NCBI GenBank assembly: GCA_025928435.1
Contig: JAICJM010000171.1
Location: 1 to 8,841 of the forward strand
DNA: 8,841 bases
Reading direction: 5' to 3'
DNA from: Thermoleophilia bacterium
GTDB taxonomy: Bacteria; Actinomycetota; Thermoleophilia; Gaiellales; JAICJC01
Under the pieces are notes generated by a model. It saw only the letters and a program-made list of their open reading frames with translations, had not been told where the DNA came from and did not search any database. Shown here piece by piece: positions 5,536 to 8,841 of the stretch. A program made the translations under genes and the position numbers. Every line of letters starts with the position of its first letter. Position 1 is the stretch's first letter.

Positions 5536-7325
5536 GCACGGCTGCGCCCTCGATCGTCGTCCAGGGTCTGAAGGTCGTGGTGCGGGGCACCGGGAACGAC
5601 ATCGTCGACGACGTCACGTTCGCGATCGCCCCGGGCGAGGTGCTCGGCCTCGTGGGCGAGTCCGGCTCGGGCAAGACGACGGCGGCCCTGGCGCTGCTCG
5701 GCCACACCCGCCGCGGGGCCCAGATCGCCGGCGGCTCGGTCACGATCGGCGACCAGGAGGTGCTGAAGCTCAACCGCGACCAGCAGCGGCGCCTGCGCGG
5801 CCGCGTGATCTCGTACGTGCCGCAGGATCCGGCCTCGGCCCTCAACCCGGCCCTGCGCATCGGCATCCAGCTGACGGAGGCGCTCGACGTGCACGGCGTC
5901 GGCGGGAGCGGCGGCGAGCGCCGGGCCCGCGTCGCCGAGATGATGCGCGAGGTCGCGCTCCCCGACGATCCCGCGTATCTGCGCCGGTATCCGCACGAGC
6001 TCTCCGGCGGCCAGCAGCAGCGGATCGGCCTGGCGATGGCGTTTGCGTGCCGTCCGCGCGTGATCGTCCTCGACGAGCCCACGACCGGCCTCGACGTCAC
6101 CACCCAGGCCCACGTCCTGGGCACGGTGCGCGAGCTGGCGGCAGCCCACCAGGTCGCGGCGCTCTACGTCAGCCATGATCTCGCGGTGGTCGGATCGCTG
6201 GCCGCGCGCGTGGCCGTGATGTATGCGGGCCGCATCGTCGAGCTGGCGCCCGCGGACGACCTGTTCCACGCCGCCGCGCACCCCTACACGCGCCGGCTGG
6301 TCGCCGCCGTGCCCCATCTCGAGGGCCGTCGCAACCTCGTCGGCATCCCCGGCCGGGCGCCGTCGCCGGGACATCGGCCGGCGGGCTGCTCGTTCGCCCT
6401 GCGGTGCACCATGGTGAAGGAGGAGTGCACCGTCGCCATGCCGGACCTGCGCGTCGTCGCCGAGGCCCACAGCGCCCGCTGCCTCCTCGCCGATCAGGTG
6501 CGGGCGCTGGTGGACGAGCGCTCCGGGCCCGCGGGCGAGGTCTCCCAGCCGCCGGCGGCCGACTCCGTCCTGTCGCTCCAGGGCGTGAACGCCGGCTACA
6601 TGGGTCTCACCGTCGTCCACGACATCAACCTCGGCGTCGCCCCGCGCGAGTGCCTGGCGCTCGTGGGCGAGTCCGGCTCCGGCAAGACGACGCTCGCGCG
6701 CACGATCGTGGGCCTGCACCGCGAGCGCAGCGGCGAGATCCTGCTCAAGGGCACGCCGCTCGCGCAGGCGGCCCGGTCACGGCCGCGCGACGTACGCAGG
6801 TCGATCCAGTACGTGTTCCAGAACCCGTACGGGTCGCTCAACCCGCGCCGGACGGTCGGCCAGATCGTGCGCCAGCCGCTCGAGCTCTTCGGCGGCTGGG
6901 GCGGCAAGGAGATCGACCGCCGCGTCGACGAGATGCTCGAGCGGGTGTCGCTCACCGCCGCCTACGCCCGCCAGTACCCGGATCAGCTGTCGGGCGGGGA
7001 GCGCCAGCGGGTCGCCATCGCGCGGGCGCTCGTCTGCGATCCGGAGGTGCTGGTCTGCGACGAGGTCACCTCGGCCCTCGACGTGAGCGTGCAGGCGGCC
7101 ATCGTCGAGCTGCTCGGGCAGCTGCAGCGCGACCTGGGGCTGGCGATGCTGTTCGTGACCCACAACCTGCCCCTCGTGCGCTCCATCGCGCAGCGGGTGG
7201 CGGTGATGAGCGGCGGCCGCATCGTCGAGCTGGGGCCGGTCGACCGCGTGCTGCAGGATCCCACGGACGAGTACACCCGCCGCCTGCTCGCCGACACGCC
7301 GTCGCTCGAGACCGCGACGGCGTGA
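5532..7325 (+). CDS. Fused dual ATPase of a peptide-type ABC transporter (DppD-DppF fusion)
   Basis: One 597-residue protein carries both nucleotide-binding domains of the importer. NBD1 (about residues 8-260): Walker A GESGSGKTT (42-50), signature LSGGQQQR (157-164), Walker B VIVLDEP (D181, E182), H-loop SHD (H215). It is followed by an oligo_HPY-type domain with four cysteines, C286-x5-C292-x6-C299-x17-C317, the pattern seen in DppD/OppD tails. NBD2 (about 345-590): Walker A GESGSGKTT (379-387), signature LSGGERQR (486-493), Walker B VLVCDEVTSALD (D510, E511), H-loop THN (H544). Both sites look catalytically complete. DppD and DppF are separate proteins in E. coli; fusions of this type are known in other bacteria. 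Its start shares ATGA with the upstream permease gene and its TGA overlaps the sulfatase GTG. No other ATPase is needed for a working transporter. Confidence 0.95.
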   Translation: MSTAAPSIVVQGLKVVVRGTGNDIVDDVTFAIAPGEVLGLVGESGSGKTTAALALLGHTRRGAQIAGGSVTIGDQEVLKLNRDQQRRLRGRVISYVPQDPASALNPALRIGIQLTEALDVHGVGGSGGERRARVAEMMREVALPDDPAYLRRYPHELSGGQQQRIGLAMAFACRPRVIVLDEPTTGLDVTTQAHVLGTVRELAAAHQVAALYVSHDLAVVGSLAARVAVMYAGRIVELAPADDLFHAAAHPYTRRLVAAVPHLEGRRNLVGIPGRAPSPGHRPAGCSFALRCTMVKEECTVAMPDLRVVAEAHSARCLLADQVRALVDERSGPAGEVSQPPAADSVLSLQGVNAGYMGLTVVHDINLGVAPRECLALVGESGSGKTTLARTIVGLHRERSGEILLKGTPLAQAARSRPRDVRRSIQYVFQNPYGSLNPRRTVGQIVRQPLELFGGWGGKEIDRRVDEMLERVSLTAAYARQYPDQLSGGERQRVAIARALVCDPEVLVCDEVTSALDVSVQAAIVELLGQLQRDLGLAMLFVTHNLPLVRSIAQRVAVMSGGRIVELGPVDRVLQDPTDEYTRRLLADTPSLETATA

Positions 7326-8841
7326 CCGGCGCAGAGCCGGGCGCCGCGCGCGGCTCCCGCCCGAACATCCTGCTTCTCATGGCCGACCAGCTGGCGGCGT
7401 CCTTCCTGCCCTGCCACGGCCACCCGGTCGTCCGTGCGCCCAACCTGACGGCCCTCGCCCGCGGCGGGACGGCCTTCGCGAGCGCCTACTGCGCATCCCC
7501 GCTGTGCGCGCCGTCGCGGTCCGCCATGCTGGCCGGGCGGCCGCCGTCGGCGATCGGTGTCTACGACAACGCGGCCGAGCTGCCCGCGACGACGCCGACG
7601 ATCGCCCACGTCCTGCGCGCACAGGGCTACCACACGACGCTCTCCGGCAAGATGCACTTCGTCGGCCCCGATCAGCTGCACGGCTTCGAGGAGCGCCTGA
7701 CGACCGATGTCTACCCGGCCGGCTTCGACTGGACGCCCGACTGGCGGCTGCCCTCGACGTCCCGTCTGCCCTGGTACCACAACATGAACAGCGTGCTCGG
7801 GACGGGCGTGCACGAGGCGGCGATGCAGACCGCCTACGACGACGAGGTCTGCTTCCGGGCCGTGGAGCGCATCCGCGAGCTGTCGCTGCGGCCCGACCGG
7901 CGGCCGTTCTTCCTGGTGGCCTCGTTCACGAACCCGCACGACCCCTGGGAGGTGCGCGCCCGCCACTGGGACGCCTACCGGGACGAGGAGATCGATCCCC
8001 CCGCGGTTCCGCGGCTCCCGCGTGACCAGGCCGATCCCCACAGCCTGCGGCTGCGCGACATGTACGGCATCGACGAGCGGCCGCTGACCGACGCCGAGGT
8101 GGTGCGCGCGCGGCACGGCTACTACGCCGCGATCACGTACATGGACGAGCTGGTCGGCGAGGTGCTCGCCGCGCTGGCCGCGACCGGCCTCGAGGACGAG
8201 ACGGTGGTGGCATTCACCGCCGACCATGGGGAGATGGCCGGAGAGCACGGCCTCTGGTACAAGATGTCGTTCCTGGACGGATCGGCGCGCATCCCGTTCA
8301 TCTGGCGTGGGCCTGGAATCGTTTGCCAGGAGATGGTTGGGCCGGTCTCCCAGCTCGATCTGGCCCCCACACTGGCCGAGCTGGCCGGGGCGGCGGCCCC
8401 GGAGGCGGGGTTTGCGGGCCGGAGCCTCGCGCCCGCCCTGCGGGGCGGGGAGCCCGCGGACGCGACGGTCGCCGCCGAATACCTCGCCGAGGGCGTCACC
8501 CATCCGGCGGTGATGGTGCGCCGCGGCCGATACAAGCTCGTGCGCTGCCCCGGCGATCCCGACCTCCTGTTCGACCTCGAGGCCGACCCCCGCGAGCTGC
8601 GCAACCTGGCCCATGATCCGCCTCACGCGCGCGCGCGCGAGGAGCTCGGGGCCGAGGCGGAGCGCCGCTGGGACCTGCGATCGCTGCGCGAGGAGGTGCT
8701 CGAAAGCCAATCCCAGCGCCGGATCGTGGCCTCTGCGCTTGCCACCGGGGCGCACGCGCCCTGGGATCACCAGCCCCACGTCGACGCATCCCGCCAGTAC
8801 GTGCGCGGGCCGGCTGCCGAGCACCCCCGTCCGGGCGCGCC
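7322..8841 (+). CDS. betC: Choline-sulfatase (BetC-type), C-terminal end beyond the window
   Basis: A type I sulfatase hydrolysing choline-O-sulfate to choline and sulfate. GTG 7322 shares GTGA with the ATPase stop; 506 codons run open to the window edge. The nucleophile motif is C62-A-P-S-R66, whose Cys must be oxidised to formylglycine by a maturase encoded elsewhere. By motif alignment, residues matching the Sinorhizobium BetC active site are present: D22 (MADQ), N83 (YDNAAE), K110 and H112 (GKMHF), W137 (DWTPDW, choline cage), H206 (NPHDPW), D301-H302 (TADHGE), K314, and E386 or E390 (AEYLAEG). The diagnostic FVGPDQLHGFEERLTTD stretch is nearly identical to known BetC as I recall it. The C-terminal choline-sulfatase domain is recognisable (WDHQP, DASRQYVR), so only a few residues are probably missing. 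No signal peptide precedes RPNILLLMADQ, so the enzyme is cytoplasmic and its substrate must be imported. Confidence 0.93.
   Translation, partial: MTGAEPGAARGSRPNILLLMADQLAASFLPCHGHPVVRAPNLTALARGGTAFASAYCASPLCAPSRSAMLAGRPPSAIGVYDNAAELPATTPTIAHVLRAQGYHTTLSGKMHFVGPDQLHGFEERLTTDVYPAGFDWTPDWRLPSTSRLPWYHNMNSVLGTGVHEAAMQTAYDDEVCFRAVERIRELSLRPDRRPFFLVASFTNPHDPWEVRARHWDAYRDEEIDPPAVPRLPRDQADPHSLRLRDMYGIDERPLTDAEVVRARHGYYAAITYMDELVGEVLAALAATGLEDETVVAFTADHGEMAGEHGLWYKMSFLDGSARIPFIWRGPGIVCQEMVGPVSQLDLAPTLAELAGAAAPEAGFAGRSLAPALRGGEPADATVAAEYLAEGVTHPAVMVRRGRYKLVRCPGDPDLLFDLEADPRELRNLAHDPPHARAREELGAEAERRWDLRSLREEVLESQSQRRIVASALATGAHAPWDHQPHVDASRQYVRGPAAEHPRPGA

Noticed and set aside
4869..6719. A 616-codon minus-strand open frame opposite the second permease and the ATPase
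   Set aside because: Same composition bias, no domain, and fully covered by well-supported plus-strand genes.
7047..7082. Walker B of the second ATPase domain reads DEVTSALD, without the usual Pro after Glu
   Set aside because: This is a common natural variant in DppF/OppF-type domains; the catalytic Asp and Glu are present, so it is not a sign of inactivation.
7504..8025. A plus-strand 173-codon frame within the sulfatase gene
   Set aside because: It is out of frame with the sulfatase and has a shadow-like Arg/Ala/Pro composition. The real gene runs from 7322 and is easily overlooked because its stop lies past the window edge.
8305..8342. Short patch of lower-GC codons in the sulfatase gene (GGA, GTT, GTT), as possible foreign insertion
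   Set aside because: The reading frame and the family alignment continue through it without break, and the patch is too short to mean anything.
6983..8824. A 613-codon minus-strand open frame opposite the ATPase and the sulfatase
   Set aside because: The plus strand encodes unmistakable ABC ATPase and choline-sulfatase motifs over the same bases; the antisense product has none.

Overview
This window (very GC-rich, strongly G/C-ending codons) looks like chromosomal DNA from a high-GC Actinomycetota-type bacterium. The Tat-type lipoprotein signal, the GTG starts, the 4-nt gene overlaps and the protein families fit a soil actinobacterium, possibly Thermoleophilia-like. That placement is inferred from style only; there is no rRNA or other marker gene.

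Left edge (1-922): the last 61 codons of an acetyl-CoA synthetase gene, then a short intergenic stretch holding two copies of a 15-bp GC-rich palindrome, then a complete HAD-superfamily hydrolase gene. The HAD gene converges on an IclR-family regulator gene on the minus strand (927-1718), with only 4 bp between the two stop codons.

Centre and right (1719-8841): a 274-bp divergent control region separates iclR from a plus-strand operon of at least five genes: a Tat/lipobox family-5 substrate-binding lipoprotein, two DppB/DppC-type permeases, one long ATPase in which the DppD-like and DppF-like halves are fused, and a choline-sulfatase (betC-type) gene that runs off the right edge without a stop codon. 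Gene junctions are a 32-nt overlap followed by three 4-nt overlaps (GTGA, ATGA, GTGA), so the five genes are almost certainly co-transcribed and translationally coupled. The control region holds two perfect TTGACA boxes with plausible -10 partners, a 9-bp inverted repeat exactly bracketing the first -10 box, and further short palindromes that are candidate IclR operators.

Working model (inference): the peptide-type ABC importer brings choline-O-sulfate, or a related sulfate ester, into the cytoplasm. The sulfatase, which lacks a signal peptide, hydrolyses it to choline and sulfate, and the divergent IclR protein senses the substrate or product. Choline-sulfatase is classically found with bet genes and betaine/choline-type transporters. 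Its placement as the last cistron of an oligopeptide-type ABC operon under IclR control is the most interesting aspect of the window. No tRNA, rRNA, CRISPR array, insertion sequence or phage gene was seen.
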